In this document: piece by piece, positions 26,201-41,200 of the stretch
Position numbering within the stretch: position 1 is the first letter of the stretch
Layout of the letters: the number at the start of each line of letters is the position of its first letter
Translations under genes and position numbers: made by a program
NCBI GenBank assembly: GCA_907165065.1
Contig: OU015526.1
Location: 66,301,723-66,365,722 of the forward strand
Source: Caprimulgus europaeus
Taxonomy: Eukaryota > Chordata > Aves > Caprimulgiformes > Caprimulgidae
Direction: 5' to 3'
DNA length: 64,000 nt
The notes under the pieces: generated by a model
The model's input: the letters and a program-made list of their open reading frames with translations, nothing else
Told to the model about the DNA's origin: nothing
Databases searched by the model: none

Positions 26201-29200
26201 TTTTCTTGTTTTGTATCCCAGCATTCAAGCACAAATCTATGAAGGAACCTTTTCTTGCCACAGAGGCACTCAATTAAGCAAGGCTACAGTAAAGAGGCCC
26301 TGTATTTTTAATACTGTCAGTCTGACTTTACCTTCTGAAGCAGAGGAAAAGCCATGTGAAAGAAAGTGACAACAGCTCTGTGGAAGGCAGGAAGTTGATG
26401 AAGTACAGAGCTTTCCTGGAGCGAACTCGAGTGTAGAGGCTAGGAACTGATCGAAGCACAAAATTTTACATGTATACATATGAAAGCATTACCTGGAATT
26501 ATGGCCTTTATTCATGATTATTCGATCTAAGTTCCACTATGGAAAAGGAATGAGAAAATGCGTATGGCTTTTCATGTAAAGGTGAAAAAGCTTCTCTTTC
26601 CACTGCCAATGAGAAAAGGCAAAATAACTTACCAGTCACTTTGACGCTAATCATTTATGTTATGCTGTGTAATACCTGTTTCGTAGCGAGCGTTTGGTTA
26701 CATGGTTTCATCTCTTTTCTGTGCATGAAGTTCTAGTAGGAGGATTTGAAGAGATTTCTTAAAAGCTTGTTGGTTATATATTTTACTTCTGATAAAATCT
26801 TTCTGGCATGGATGGCTTAAAAATTCAGATTAAAAAAAAAAAAGGTTGTTATCAATGCAGGGAAGCTGTCCTTCAGTATGATGGGGAAATTTTTCATAGG
26901 CCTTAATGCAAGCCTCCACTAGTGTATTCTAATTACTATACTATAAACACATCCCAGTGCTTTCTCTGGCACATAGTAGCAGGTTGCAGATGATAGTGCT
27001 CTGTGTGTGAGAGGGAGAGGGTCAAATACTCAAATTTTTTGTGTTAGTATTTTTTTTAAAAGTAGCAATGGAATTGTGACCTTATAGCAAGTTTAAAATA
27101 GTATGGGAAGTCAACTGCAAAGTTAGATGACCATGTTCTCCAACACTTTTAAAGTATGTAGAATAATAATACTGTTGTAGAATGGTACTAGTATTAGTCA
27201 TTTTGTAGGAAAGTTATTTATTTGTAATTTATGCAGATTATCTATGCTATTGGACCAATATCCCAAGTCAAAGTCTACATTGGGCTGTGTCCAGTTTATA
27301 CCCAACTCGCTGAAACTTGATTGTGATGTTCATTGGTACCAGATTGTGAATGCTTGGTGCTTTTGTTCAAATGAATTAGTTCTATCTAGAATTGCTTGGT
27401 TTGCACTGGTATAATTTATGTCTACCTAAAAAAGTCCCACAAAACCAAGGTAAAGCACCATGCACACTTATGTGTAAAGTTCCTTCTTCAGTTAAGCCAA
27501 TATAAAGCACACCCCCTTCCAGCCCTTAAAACCTATTGCTTCCATTTTTTTCATCAGTTTGCTATACTGACTCAACTTTTCTTGGTAACATTTCCCAGAA
27601 AAGCTATTTTTTTCTGTAGTGCTTTAATATTGATTAACTATTAGAGATTTAATGTACTGTGCATACCTTTGTGTTGTTCACCAAGTTTATTGTTTTATGG
27701 AATCCCTATTTCCCTACTGATTATCTCTCTCTGTGATTGTCTCCTGTACTACAGACTTCCCAGATAGTTTTAGTAGGCTTTTTAATTTTTGTAGTATCTG
27801 TATAATACCCAGAGTAGAACACAGCCATGAAAGGTTGCTAGTTTTCCGTGATAGTTTCTTACCTTCTTTATATCCCTGAGGGATTTCTTCAGCGAAGACT
27901 TGAGTGATGAAGAACAGTGTACTAATAGACTAGCCCCTTTACCATTCCTAATTAGTAAAAATGAATTATGTCCTCTTTGCGAGAAGATTTTGTATGAAGG
28001 GTAGAGGGAGTACATGTATGTGTTAAGAAAAGTTCTGTGAGACTAGGGTCTGTTATTTTCCCTCTTTGCACATTTTGTCAGCAGTGTGACTGTGCTGCTG
28101 ACCTACAAGATTTCTATCTAGAGCTGTGGAATACTCTTTTTAAAAAAATATTTTATTTTTTTTAACTCTACCAACTTCTGCAGCTGATTTCCATCCACCC
28201 ACCCACCCAGCACTATGCTTCTGGCTTTTGTGAAAGCATTCTACGTAGCCTTTAACCCTTAGTGCTACATATAGCATCTCTTTGTTTCTTTTAAACCACG
28301 GCTTTTTTCTTTTTAATGCCTGGATAGAGCAGAGATGCTGGTCTGTCTTTGATAGCGTTGCCAAATTTTTGGAGCTCCTAGAGAGATCAATCAAATGTCT
28401 GTGTTCTTTACCTCCTAGGAAGTGGTCCAAATATGTGTATTTAGGTATAATAGATCATATATATTTAAAACAGTAGCCCCTCCGCCCTTTGCTCCCTGAA
28501 ATTCAAGTTGTAATCAAACTTATGTGCTATCAGGCTGAGGGAAGAAAAGCATGTTTTTCTTTTACATACCCAAAATGTAGTGAAAATCCCTGTGGACAGT
28601 CGTGTTTACAAGGGTAACTGTCTGCATTCAATTGTGGGTTATAAAAGTGCTTGCTTGAATAAATACACTGAGCTATCAGACAGAACAACCAATAGTTCGT
28701 TGGACTAATTGACCTTGTCAGTAGAATAGAAACACTTGCAAATAAAATTCCTGTTGCCAGCAAAGTTGCAACTGAAAACCCCTGAAGAAACTGTGTATGT
28801 CCTCTAACTATGTTGGAATGCAATGATTCAAGCAGCAGACATGTGTAGTGGGGGGGTGGGAGGAGGGAATCATTAACTAAGAAAGCTTTATATACAAGTA
28901 TTTTTCAGTGATCTTTTTTCATAGCATGAAGTTACGTGTGTTCCTAAAATCCACTTTCCATATTCAGAGTTATGTTTTCCAACAATTGTTATTTCTTTTA
29001 CCATATCTCAGGTCCCCTCGTATTATTTGTTTTGCTGGTCTGCTTTGATTATAATGTACTCTTTTTCTGAAAAGGCAAAGATGTTTGGCTGGTAACCACA
29101 GCATGTTGTAATGAGGGTGGAGTATGTTTGTCATTCTACAGCAGTGGTTGACTTACATGGATGCCAGTGTCTATAACCACACACACTGTGGCAGTTTATC

Positions 29201-32200
29201 TTTTTGAATATATTCAAATTGCGTAACAATGGAAAAGAATCACAGTAAGTAACAGAATATCTGGTCTTCCAATCAAAAGGGTGATGGAACCATTTTTTGC
29301 TTTACCAGTGATGAGTCATGTATCTTATTAAAAAAAAGGAAAATATTTCACTCCAGAAATGTCTTCATAAATGAATTAGTCATATATCAGACATTTCCTT
29401 TTAAAAAGTTGGATAGTGTCACACAGGTGGAAGTAGTATTGGAAAAAAAAAAGCAACAGTGAAAGACGTAACAGTCTTCACTGTGTACTATAAAAACATA
29501 ATTTTATTTTGGTTAGAAAACAAAACAGGAAAAATGGCATTTGGGAAAAAAAAAGTCTGAAAAACAGTCTAGTTAGCTGCTAAATAAACTTCAGAGATGA
29601 AGGTTTAAAAAAAGCACTAAGATTTGTAAAAGGGGGGAGATAGTATATTTCACCTTAAGTAAGGGACAATGTGTAATAAGGGATTTTGTGGTTTTACAGC
29701 TCGGTGCATGTGTTTGAAAGCTGTTCTCTCAGCAACGTGGGTGGCAGGTTATGCTACCATATAATGTATTGTAGTTGGCTCTCCACACTTGTCAGGGTTA
29801 GCGTTCAACCATTCGGAAAATTTTCCCATTGTTCTATCATGTGAACCAAGGCTAGTGTTGAATTCCCAATAACCTTCTGCAGGAAAAAGAGGTTTAATTA
29901 GAAAGTTTGAAATTTGATTACTTTTGTTATTGTCTTAATGTACTTCTCTCTAATTTAGGTGCTTATCTGCAAATGCAATCAATTTTTGCACAGAAAGATG
30001 GAAAACAAACTTAACACTGTACTGCAATTGCTTCAACACTTTTAAAAGAAAACTTGTATACTCAATTCTGTCTTTCTTCAGCATTAACACTCTATTTCCA
30101 TCTTAAACATGTTTGCTTTAGATGGATCATAGCTTTTGGCAGCTACTGCATTTTTAACAAATAATACTGTTTCTAGTAAGAGTTGCAAAAAAAAAAAAAA
30201 AACAACTTTGTGTGAGGTCCTTGTAAACTGAACCTTGGGAACGTTATGTTATTTCTGTATTTTCCCTTCTTTTGTGCTTCTTCTCTATTTGTGTCATGGT
30301 TATAAATTACATCGTTTGAACTAGAGAATTAAAAACATTTTATTTTGTGATTCCTGTAACTTAAAAAATAGAATGTTTGTTTTATGTGTATTTTTTTTTC
30401 TTTTTTACCTGTTATTTCAGAGGCTGGCACACAGAGAAATAAGCAATTATGGTATTGAAATTCCATTGTGCCAGCACCTCCAGGGCATAATCCAAAAAAA
30501 ACAGAAAAAAATGCCTGCTGGGTTGTATGCAGTATGCTTGTGTGAACATCAGTGTCTGCTGTTCACACATCATTTTTTACTGAAAGTTCCTGTTGGAATA
30601 AAGGTTCTGTGTTTGTAGAGTGCACTGGGATATTTGTTGGTCAATGGTTTTTCAAAGTTTATAGGGATTTCTGATTACAGTTTACCAATGTAGGCGCACT
30701 AGATGCTTCTTACAGATGATCGTTAATGCTTCAGAAGTAAGAGAAGCAAGTGGAGATTTGGTTTTGGCAACATAAAAACCATTATTGAGAAAGAGCTCGA
30801 TGCTCTTCCTGTCATTTAATCTTTCTGCTCGAAGACTGAACATGGGAGTGAGGAATAAGGTGGCTGGGTGGAGGAGCAGATGATAGCATGACAGAAAAGA
30901 CTCAAATACTTGATTTCCCTGCTTCAATATTTTAACCCATTCCCTTCCTTCTTCCCTGCATCCCCCTCCCATTTTAATGCAAATATGTTGTCTCCTTGAC
31001 ATTTTAAACAGTACAAGTGCGTCCAGCATTACAGCTTATCCAGGGTTTCAGTGTGCAGGCTCATCTAGAATGCCTTCATGATGCTCGATCAGATCAGCCC
31101 TCTCAGTTGATCAGAATTCATCTTTACTAGATAACAAAAGTTGTTTAATATTATTCACTTGCAAACTGTAGCATGTAGCAACATCAATTTTCTCATTTGT
31201 TTTTAATCTTTCTGCACTTGGGCATATTGTTGGAGATCCTTGTAGGCAGATTGTTTAATGCAGGGACAGTTGATTGCAGTTCCTAGTCTTTTGCTAAATT
31301 AATAAAAGTTAAGAGAAAAGGAAATGATTCTAAACCAGATTATAAGGTTCAAGCTAGGTAAAGTGTGATAGTTTACCTTGATGCTCAAGATAATTATCTA
31401 TTTATCTGACTGAATAAACATTGCTAACGTCCATCTACTAGTGTAATTGTATAATTGCCAGTGGCAAATAATGTCAGTGTATGCTTGGCAGTATAGAAAT
31501 TATGCTTTTGGTTATCTTTCTAAAAAAATATTACTGACTGACTTCACTTGTGGGCTGTCTTTTTTTTTTTCTTCTTTTTTCTCTTTGGTTCCTACCGTTT
31601 CAGCTGTGCTTAAGATCATCTCTTATGACCACAGAACTATATACATGTGTCTCTTCCCTTCAGCGAAGTAACTGCAAAAGTCTGGTTTTCTTTTTTACTG
31701 TTATCAGTATGCTAATAGAGTAGTTCTTAGGTATAGGTTATCTAATTTCCTTTTCAGATTAAAGCATAATACTTTTCCACCTAGGTGTGGTCTTCTATGT
31801 TAAACAGCAAATTACTTATAAGTTTATATTGTTTTAACTTCTTGTGAACAGATGTGCTACAATCCATTGCAGAACTGAGGTCAACAGGTTGTTTGGGCAC
31901 AGAATTAGATTATTTTTATCATTGACAAGGGGAATACCGGCACTCTGAATTTCCATACAGTGTTAATTGCTGTAGCAATGTCATGCATCTCTTTCAGTTT
32001 CCCTTGCTTGTAAAGATTTGAAGGGAAGCTTCTGGTAACAATTTTAATTGTGCATGTCCCCATGGGGAAATTGCTGTGTGGATTGTCAGTTTGTTTTTTT
32101 CCTTGGATGCTTGAAGAGGCTCCTGGTCACATAAAGCTTCAAGGTTTGAGCTAAGGAAAGGTGAAAATCTTTGCTTTCTTTGTTTGCCTGCTGTATCATT

Positions 32201-35200
32201 TATTGGCTTTTGTGGAAGTGTGGGTGCAGGGGGAATGAGGAGTATTCTGGGAAGAATCCAGACACTTGACTTTACCGGTTATTTAGCAAACTGTCTCGAG
32301 CAAGGGACTCTTTTATCTCTAGGGAGCAGTGTGCTAGGGAGGAGGTCTTGGAGAAGTGCTTACTGACAATCAGAAGACCTGTATTTGAAAGGGAAATTAC
32401 ATTTTTCTGTAGTAAAGGGCCCTGCATACTGCATGGAAATTATTAAATAGAAGGCTGTTTACTTATCTCCTCTTCTTTTCCTTTCACCCTACCACGTTCT
32501 ACAACCATGCTCTTTCCCATCCTTGAAGTTCCTCAGACCTGAGAAATCCAAAGTTATCTGCTCTGGATTTGGATCCCATATGTGAAAGAACATTGTGAGA
32601 CTCCAATACTGAATGCCTTGAAAGATTTAAAACGGAGTTCTTTTGTGTCAAAGATGATAGGTTGCTAGTTGGTCGGAAATATCTCCCAACAGCATTTGAG
32701 CTGTTTTTTTTCCCAGAAACTGTGGATCAGGATTGGGAGGATAAAGTCAGTAAATTATAAATAATCAGCTTTGATTTACCTGATTGTCTTCACAGATTTA
32801 ATTGTGGGAAGTAATCCTTAGGGGGAGTACTAGATAATTCCAAACAGTGAGAAGTGCTAAATATGTGCGGAAAGGTCAAATCAGATATTGATTTCGATCC
32901 GTTGGAGTGCTACTACTAACACAGTATTAAAATCCTTCAAAGAGGGAAGCCAGCAGTTGACATTTAATTTGTGTTGAGCATAAGAAAAGAAGATGTTAAA
33001 GGAATAGGAACTTTCTAGATACCCAAGAACTAAGAAAATCTTGTGCTGTCATCTCAACTGGTGTTGGTCAACTGGCACACCACACCTTATTTTCTGTTTC
33101 ACTTAAAGAACTTGTAGGCAACAGCAGCTGGGAACATCCTGTGACTCTCGACCACTTTAACAGTTTAGCGATGAGGTGGGAGGAGGAAGGGGCTTCAATG
33201 TAGAAGAAATCAGGAGCCAATTGGTCCATCATTTATTTTCTGGCCTATGTGTGGCTTCAATGCTGTAAGTATCTTTATTTGCATTAGTAAAAAGTAAATC
33301 AGATTTAACTATTTGTAGTAGGTGTTGTCTTGTGTGAAAGTTATCAGGTGTTGCTACCAAGTAAGATTTAAAAAGAACTCTGGAACAAAACTCCAAAACA
33401 AATCCATAAAATGCACTGCATGTGCCACGCTTTGTCAGGCCAGCACCAAAACAAACAATGACAAATTTCCATAAATTCACGAGTAGTGTTAGCTTACATA
33501 ATCAGTAGTAAGAATATATTATTTTGTAATCTAAAACTGAAGAGGCAGACTTTTTCTTCAGGTAAAAGTTGATGAACAAATGTATTTCATGTGGGTGTAT
33601 GAGGGGTTTTTTATCATTACAACCATGCTCTTTTTTTTAATTCCTGAAGCTTAACATGTTATTGGAAAACTGAGATTGTTCACAGTGTCATTAAGAAAGT
33701 GGTTATGGAGAGGAATGCTGCTCACATGACAATTGAAAGCAATCTTTGAGGTTCAGAAGAAGAATCTGCTTGGCAAGTGATAGATATCTAGAATGAACAC
33801 ACATTTCTTGAGCAAGAGATTCAGTTGCCTCTGAGCTATCATCATAACAGTCTTTTCTGGAGTTAAGTCTTGCTCTCTTGATTGCTGAAATGTTATTTTG
33901 GTCAGGGATCATGTGTTTGCTGGGAGCTTTGGTGAGAACACTGCTAGACAGTGTCTACATCGTATTCTCTGCTAAGTTTTCTCGAGGAGCAGAGCAGGAA
34001 AATCTAATTTGGTTTTATCCTGTTCCTTATCTTAAGTAGTGCATGAAAATGTTTCTGTAGATCTAAAGTGTAATTTATTTCTTTCTGAGAACTGTTCTCT
34101 GTTTTCTTATGTCATAAGATAACAGAGATCATGTATTTGAATCAGAAAAACCTTTCCCAGGACTTCCAGATTTTCTGTGGGAACACACAAGAGAGGGTGG
34201 AATGAGAGTAATAATGTAGCGTATGTTTTTGGCTCAAGGGCCTGTGCTCTCTAGCCTTCTTTGTCCAGTTCTTAAACTAGGTTTATCTCATGCTCATGTT
34301 TTATTTCAGAATGAATTCTGGAATGTTTTATGTCTCATGTTAAAGGACTGTTAACAAATACAGTTTTTATTGAGGTTTTTTAGGAATGCTGTTCTCAGTC
34401 ACAGTTTTTCAGTGAACCATGAAGTGTAGCCCCTAATAACTGTTATGCTCCTTTCAAAAAAATTTTTTTTATTATTTTTTCCATCTCTGTATCTGTTCAG
34501 AGGTCAAATTCAGCTGTGTATATGAAGGATTTTTTGGATAATTTCTACTAGCAAATGCAGAAAACCCTAATTTGTTCCTCTTACTTTGAGATTAATTTGT
34601 TACTTCTTAGCAAGATGATGTTACTCAGGGTAATTAGTAAGGTTAAATCAAATAATATTTTGGGTTTTGTTGTTGTGAAAAGAATTGCAGTTCCATATCA
34701 GGAGAAATAATTTAGTAAAACTTTCAAGAAGGCTTCCCTCTGTTTGAACAGGTCTCTTGTGATTTTGGTGGTCACCATGTTTAACGGAGAGGTTTTCATA
34801 AATCAGCTTTGGGTAAATCGAGCACTGCTAGGGTAAGAAGTTCTATCATGGAATTATTAGACTTTCTTAATTTTATTTATACTGTTTGTCATGAGGAGAT
34901 AAAGATTTTCTTGCATAGCAGAATTAAATTAAGCAAGGGAGCATATGTACCCACAGGACTTTGATATACAGTAAGTCATATACATTTGTAATCCAATTCC
35001 ATCAGCTTGTTCCTAACTTCACAATCTCTAAGCAGTAAAATTATATCCAACAGTAGCTCTAGATTTGGGACTTAGTAGGCCTATTGGTAAGCAAGTGTTC
35101 AATTATGTCATTCTTGTGTTTTGTTTTTTTTCACTGCCTGTTTATTCTTCAGGAGCATACACAATGTAATTTTTCTTTGATTCTCATACACTTTATGCTG

Positions 35201-38200
35201 AAGACCTGATGATATTACATCTATTGAATGCAGTATTAAGACTATTCCAGACTGCTGCTTATAGTAGACATGCTGTTGCAGTAAGGCAGTCATAAGTCCA
35301 AGAAAGTACAGCTGCATCTAAAAATCTTTTTGAACTGTACATTCTTTGAGTGAATGGTGACTTGAGGAATCTTTGACTCCTAGAAAGATGTTAAGAAATA
35401 GAATTTATCTAGATTGAGAGAAGCAGTGTCCAGAGTCTGACCTCCACATTAAACAGTGAAACATTGCATTTTTCTGGACACAACATGGATTTGTAAGAAA
35501 GCACAAGCAAAACGTAAAAACTGTACTGCATTTATTCCAGTACATTAAAGAAAAATAAATTGTGTGTAGATGTAAAATTAAATGCTTCCATTGGGCAACA
35601 GTCCTGATTCCAGCTTTGCAAATTTATGGAAGTGTATTCTGGCTCATATAAAACTACCCAGCTGAACCTCTGACAGATACACTCCTACTTCTTCTCTCTT
35701 AAAGTTCGTGCGTACCAAAATATATCTCCCCTGAGACATGTTTATGAATTTGGGATCTTTCTCAGATGAGACCTTGCATTTTAAATTTACACAAATAGTT
35801 TTCACAACAGTCTCTTGCATTTGTTTCCAATGAGTAAATATTCCTTGAGTCGAGCATTACATCTGCTCTGGATGCTGTGGAATGTTAGTCTGCGTTTGCT
35901 TATTGAAACCTGCCGTGGTGTGATGAGCTTCAGTAATGTTACCATTTATTGGGTTTTGCCCCACTTGCCTTTACTGAGATCTGCATCCTCAGAGTCCTTA
36001 TCCAGATACAACAGTGTTTTACTTGTTTCAGTTTTATACTTCTGCAGGATTTGGGGATTACTTATATAGGTTTAGGGTCTTTAAATTCCTTGATTTTAGG
36101 AGAGGCAAAACTTTCCCATTCTCTTACTTCCTCAAAACTGTGCAACCAGGAGAAATGCTTTCACTTAATGCCAGTAGTTTTTGCGTCTTACAAAGCAACA
36201 ACTTGTCCTCTTGCTGGTAAAGAGTAAGTAGGACTTTTAAAATTTGACAACAGTTATAACTTATTGCCGTCTTTTTCTAACATTTAAAGTCACTCAGGAA
36301 CTATATTTTTGTATAAAATATAAAATGTTAGGGCCATGCAGTTTTTTGGGCCCATCTTCTGGTAGAAGATCAGAAATCTAGTTTTTTGCAGTGTGTAATA
36401 GTAGCCCCTTTTCAGTGGGTAATATTTTTCTTTCATTTTAGATACTTTCTTCCCCTCACTTGTAAAGGGTATTTGAGAGCTAGCAGCTGTCTGCTATTCC
36501 TCCTGTTGATTTTTTTAAATCTAGTGATATTCCTGTTTTCTTACATTTCTTCATTTTCCATGTTAATTTTCTAAAGCATTCCAGCATTTTCTGGGATGCA
36601 AAGGGCGAGACATGAAGTGTAATCACTAGGCTATCTCTGCTGAGTTATTCAAGATGATTTGATATAGGATGAACTCAGTGTGGCTCGTTTTCAGACACTT
36701 AAATCTTTAATATTCATTGCATAATCTGATTTTTTTCAAATTCTTTCTTTGTATAATTTAACTGTAGGTATGTCTAGACATATTTCCTGGATATGGCTAA
36801 ACAATTTTGAAGGTAAATTATGACCCGATTTTTTTTTTTTTTTGCACTTTCACATGAACAGAATATAATTCCATTATATGTGTTAGAACAAATGGGAACT
36901 GCAGACATTAGAAGTACAGTTTCCATTTTGCAAACCTCTGCATCTTTGTAAGACTCACTTTTTTTCCCAGTAGTGTCTTCAGCTGTTTAACTTCCATTTG
37001 CAATAAATTTGTGCAGTGCATCCATACAGTCCATTTATGTTTCTGCTTGTACCCAGCAGTTCTGGGTTGTCAAAAAGCGATAGGACCTCTTCCTTTTATG
37101 CTTTTCTCTCTCCTGACTTCTGATGTCTTAATACTATTTGACTTAATGTCATCTTAACAAGTAAGTATTGTAGGATTTTCTTTTAAAGCACTTGTTTCTT
37201 TGCTTACAGGAAATTCTGCTTATTCTCTCCTTTCTTGTCAGATTCTGTAGTGTTCTGTTATCTTTTGTAAAAGGTGGCTGCCAATATTAAAACCTTGTCC
37301 CCTTCTTCAGTCAGCAGTCCTACTTGTAATGTAAATTCACCTGAACTTGGGAGGTTTTTTAAAAAATATTTTTTCAGACTTCTTTGCTGTAGCATATTCC
37401 ACTGCTCTTGTTCAATCTGTTTTCTGTTCTCTCTGTAAAACTGTTTGCTCTTTCACTTTCTGCTATCCTACTTTCTGGTTTCCCCTTCCTCTCTTCAGGA
37501 GATAGTTGAAGTGCTCCTATCTTCTATGAGAGCAGCCTGACTCACCTGGAAATTGTAGTTGATGCTGTCCTTATTTTGGATGTATGCTGATTCGAAGAGG
37601 GACTAAGGTTTTTAGATCTTAGTACAGGCACTGGCAAATCTTAGGACTTTTCAGTGCTTTTTTGGCAGAGGATCTCGAATTCATGACTAAGATAAGAATT
37701 TAAATAAAAAAGATCCAGTAATGTATATTCGTAAAATCATAGAATAGTATGGTTTGGGTTGCAAGGGACCCTAAACTAAGGGATCTTAGTTCCAATCCCC
37801 CTGCCGTGAGCAGGGACAACTTCCACTAGACCAGGTTGCTTAAAGCCTCATCCAACCTGGCCTTGAACACTTCCAGGGAGGGGGCATCCACAGCTTCTCC
37901 GGGCAACCTGTTCCAGTGTCTCACCACCCTCACAGGAAAGAATTTCTTCCTAATATCTAATCTGAACCTGCCCTCTTCCAGTTTAAAGCCATTTCCCCTT
38001 GTTCTGTCACTACCTGCCCTTGTGAAAAGTCCCTCCCCAGCTTTCTTGTAGCCCCTTCAGGTACTGGAAGGCCGCTATAAGATCTCCCCGGAGCCGTCTC
38101 TTCTCCAGGCTGAACAGCCCCAACTCTCTCAGCCTGTCCTCATAGCAGAGGTGCTCCAGCCCTCGGATCATCCTCGTGGTCTCCTCTGGACTCATTCTAA

Positions 38201-41200
38201 CTGGTCCATGTCTCTCTTGTGTTGGGGGCTCCAGAACTGGACACAGCACTCCAGGTGGGGCCTTAGGAGAGTGGAGTAGAGGGGGAGAATCCCCTCCCTC
38301 GACCTGCTGGGCACACTTCTCTTGCTGCAGCCCGATACGGTTATTGGCCTTCTGGGCTGCAAGCACACATTGCCGGCTCATGTTGAGCTTCTCGTCCACC
38401 ACCACCCCCAAGTCCTCTCAATCCCTTCTCCACCCAGCCTGTATTTGTGCTTGGGGTTGCCCCAACCCAGGTGCAGGACCTTCTTAAGTCATTTTTAAGA
38501 TCTTTGTACTCTATTTCTTTTGTTATGAAAATCTTAGTCCCCATACTTAACCAGATGGTTTTTTTCATAATTCTGTTGCTATTTTGTATTTTTTTGTTTT
38601 GTGACTGGAGAGTTTAAATGCAGGTAGAGCCATGTCTCCCTGGGTTTATTTGTTGGGTTTTTTTGTCTTCTGATTGGGTAAAAGTTACTGGAAGTGTTTA
38701 CAAAGAAACAGTTCTGTGCATCAAAAAACCAAAACCATTGCAATGAGATAAGTGTTAATGACTTGAAATGCTTCCCAAAAGGTAAAAATGTTTGATTTCA
38801 CAAAATGAGATTGGCACTTCTTTCTAAATGTTCAGTGTTGGCTATATATTTTCTAGAAATTTGTTTGTATTTTTTTTAAATATACTGTTTCCTTTTTCCC
38901 ATCTACATCTATCATACTCTGAGCTACTGATAACTTTAGTTGGCTAGTACCCAGGTTAAAAAAAAAAAAAGAAAAAAGAAAAAAAAAGAAAAAAAATCCC
39001 TCATCTTTCTTTCAGAATGCTGGCATTTTGGAAAGTTTAGAGACTTGCAGCAAACCATAGCTTTTCTACCATTCATTCTTAGGACCAGACTGTCCAGATG
39101 CAGTCTGTTCCAGTATGTCTGCAATTTAGACTTTAAACAGCTTAGGTACCAGAAGTAGGCAAACTGAAGCAGAAAGTTTGTTTTGGGCTGCATTACCTGT
39201 TTTTGATACTGTCAGCCAGGCCACCACTCTAGAGCATAAGCTCAAGAATTTTCTTTTTCGTTGTTGTTGCTTTTTCAGCTTCAGCATACTATCTGCCAAG
39301 CTGGAGGGAAGTGAGTGAGATTCACATTGGAGCCAAGTCCCTGTAGGTCTGAAGGATTTCCCCCGATACCAGGAGTCTTCTCAGAGTTTAATAGCAGTGC
39401 ACCTGCAAAGGTATGGCGTTCCTGTCTATTGTGACAGCTGGTTAGAGAGACGTAGTCCCAGCAGGCCAATGCTAATGAGCTTCAGATATGTTTGCATTCC
39501 CTTCCTCCACTCTTGACTGATCCTTAAATGAATTATGAAAACCATTTTTCATTAAATCAGAGATCCAAAATTTCACAGCTGTTACGACTGATTTCAGTTG
39601 GAGACAGTATTTCTTCTGGAGCAACAGGTTCCTGTTAAGATGAAATCTGTTCTAGCTGAAAGCAAACTAAACTTAGATGACTTCCTGCTGTGGGTTGAAG
39701 GTTTGCTTTGGAGATTTAGGCCTTATTTCCGTACATGCACCTGTGAAACTCCATGCTAGACTGTGTTGTCACTTTATATTTGCTGATTTGATCAACTCTG
39801 CTTTCCCAAAGGGATAGGGAGAAGGTTTTTGTAGCTTTAAGTTTCAGTGAATAGTATGGCTGCCACTTAAAACATACACAGACAAACGGTCCTTCTCTAA
39901 TGAGATTTAATTTATGGATGTGTCAAGCATAAACTCTCTGCAAAATTTCAGGTGACCTCACTCAACAAAAAAAAAAAATAGGATTGTAAAGATGTGGGAC
40001 TTGAGAGCAAACTGTCTAAGCCTACTTAACTTTTTTGGCCTTCTCTGAAATATTATGTACATCTTGAGACATATATTGTTGTAATGAATTTTCAGCTACC
40101 TATGCATCATCCCTCATGGAATATATTAAAAAAAAACAAACAAGCAACCAGACCAAACGAACAATAAGCACATCCCCCCAGCCTTCCCAACCAACCAAAC
40201 AAAAAAAACAAACAAAAAGTGTATATGGCACAACAAATGTAAAAACAGCATTGCTTTATTTCCAGAGAGACCTTCCTAGCAAACAAGCTGTGGCAAATTT
40301 CTGATGGTTTCTGCAGATGCATTTTCTAGAATGAAGAGTTATTTTCAGCCAGATTCTAGAGGATGAAGTATTCAAAGGTTGCTGTCTTCTTTCTTTCTTT
40401 TTTCTTTCCTTTTGTTTGCTTTTCTTCTGCCACCCAGAGTCAAGCAGACAGTATTTTCTGAAATGACAAGTCAATTTTGGCTGGCAAATCCCCAGTAGCT
40501 GTGCATGTGGCAGGCTGTTTATTTGTCTCTCATGCTGTGTGTACCTGATTGTACAAGTGGCACTGGTGAGTGCTGGGGGCAGCTGCAGTAACCCCAGTGT
40601 GGGCAGGGTGGTGGCTGCTTAAGTACCACGGACAGGGGCCCTTTCACACGTGTCCAGACCATCCCTGTATCAGCCTCTGGGACTTTCATCAAAGTGACTT
40701 CATCTCTCGGGAGCTTTTTTATGCAGGAAGTTGAGCACAACCTTGATCCTTTTGCAGGCATCAGTACTTAAGATTCTTTATCACCTGATACTTTAGAAAC
40801 AGCTGTTTTTGCTGTGGGTCCATGTCATAAAATCCTTTGTGTTCCACCACATCTGCTGCAATTACACCCCATTTTCTCCCATTTGACAATAGTTTTATGT
40901 GCATACTTCCTCACTGGAGACACACCTCACGTCTAAGACTTAATTTTTGTCCTCTTATGTGTTCCTTGTCTGGTTTTTAAAGACAAACTATGAGGGCAAT
41001 AGTAATGCAAAGCCTGACTTTTCCTGTTTAACATTTCATGGATTCAATTTCAATGCTGTATTCTTGTTTATTCCTGTTGTAGTGTTGAAATTTTGTCATA
41101 ATCAATGAAGTACATCTGTGAAGAGATCACACTGTTTTATCAGCAGAATCAAATCAAATGGTTCCTTGCTTTTTTTACCATATGGGGAAATTCTAATCAG

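Noticed and set aside
30682-31029. 115-codon minus-strand frame within ANAPC10 intron 4
   Set aside because: No domain or homology that I can recognise and no acceptor or donor arrangement suggesting an exon.
38958-38996. A-rich tract considered as the poly(A) tail of a retroposed gene
   Set aside because: No coding or UTR-like sequence is recognisable beside it, and no target-site duplication is visible.
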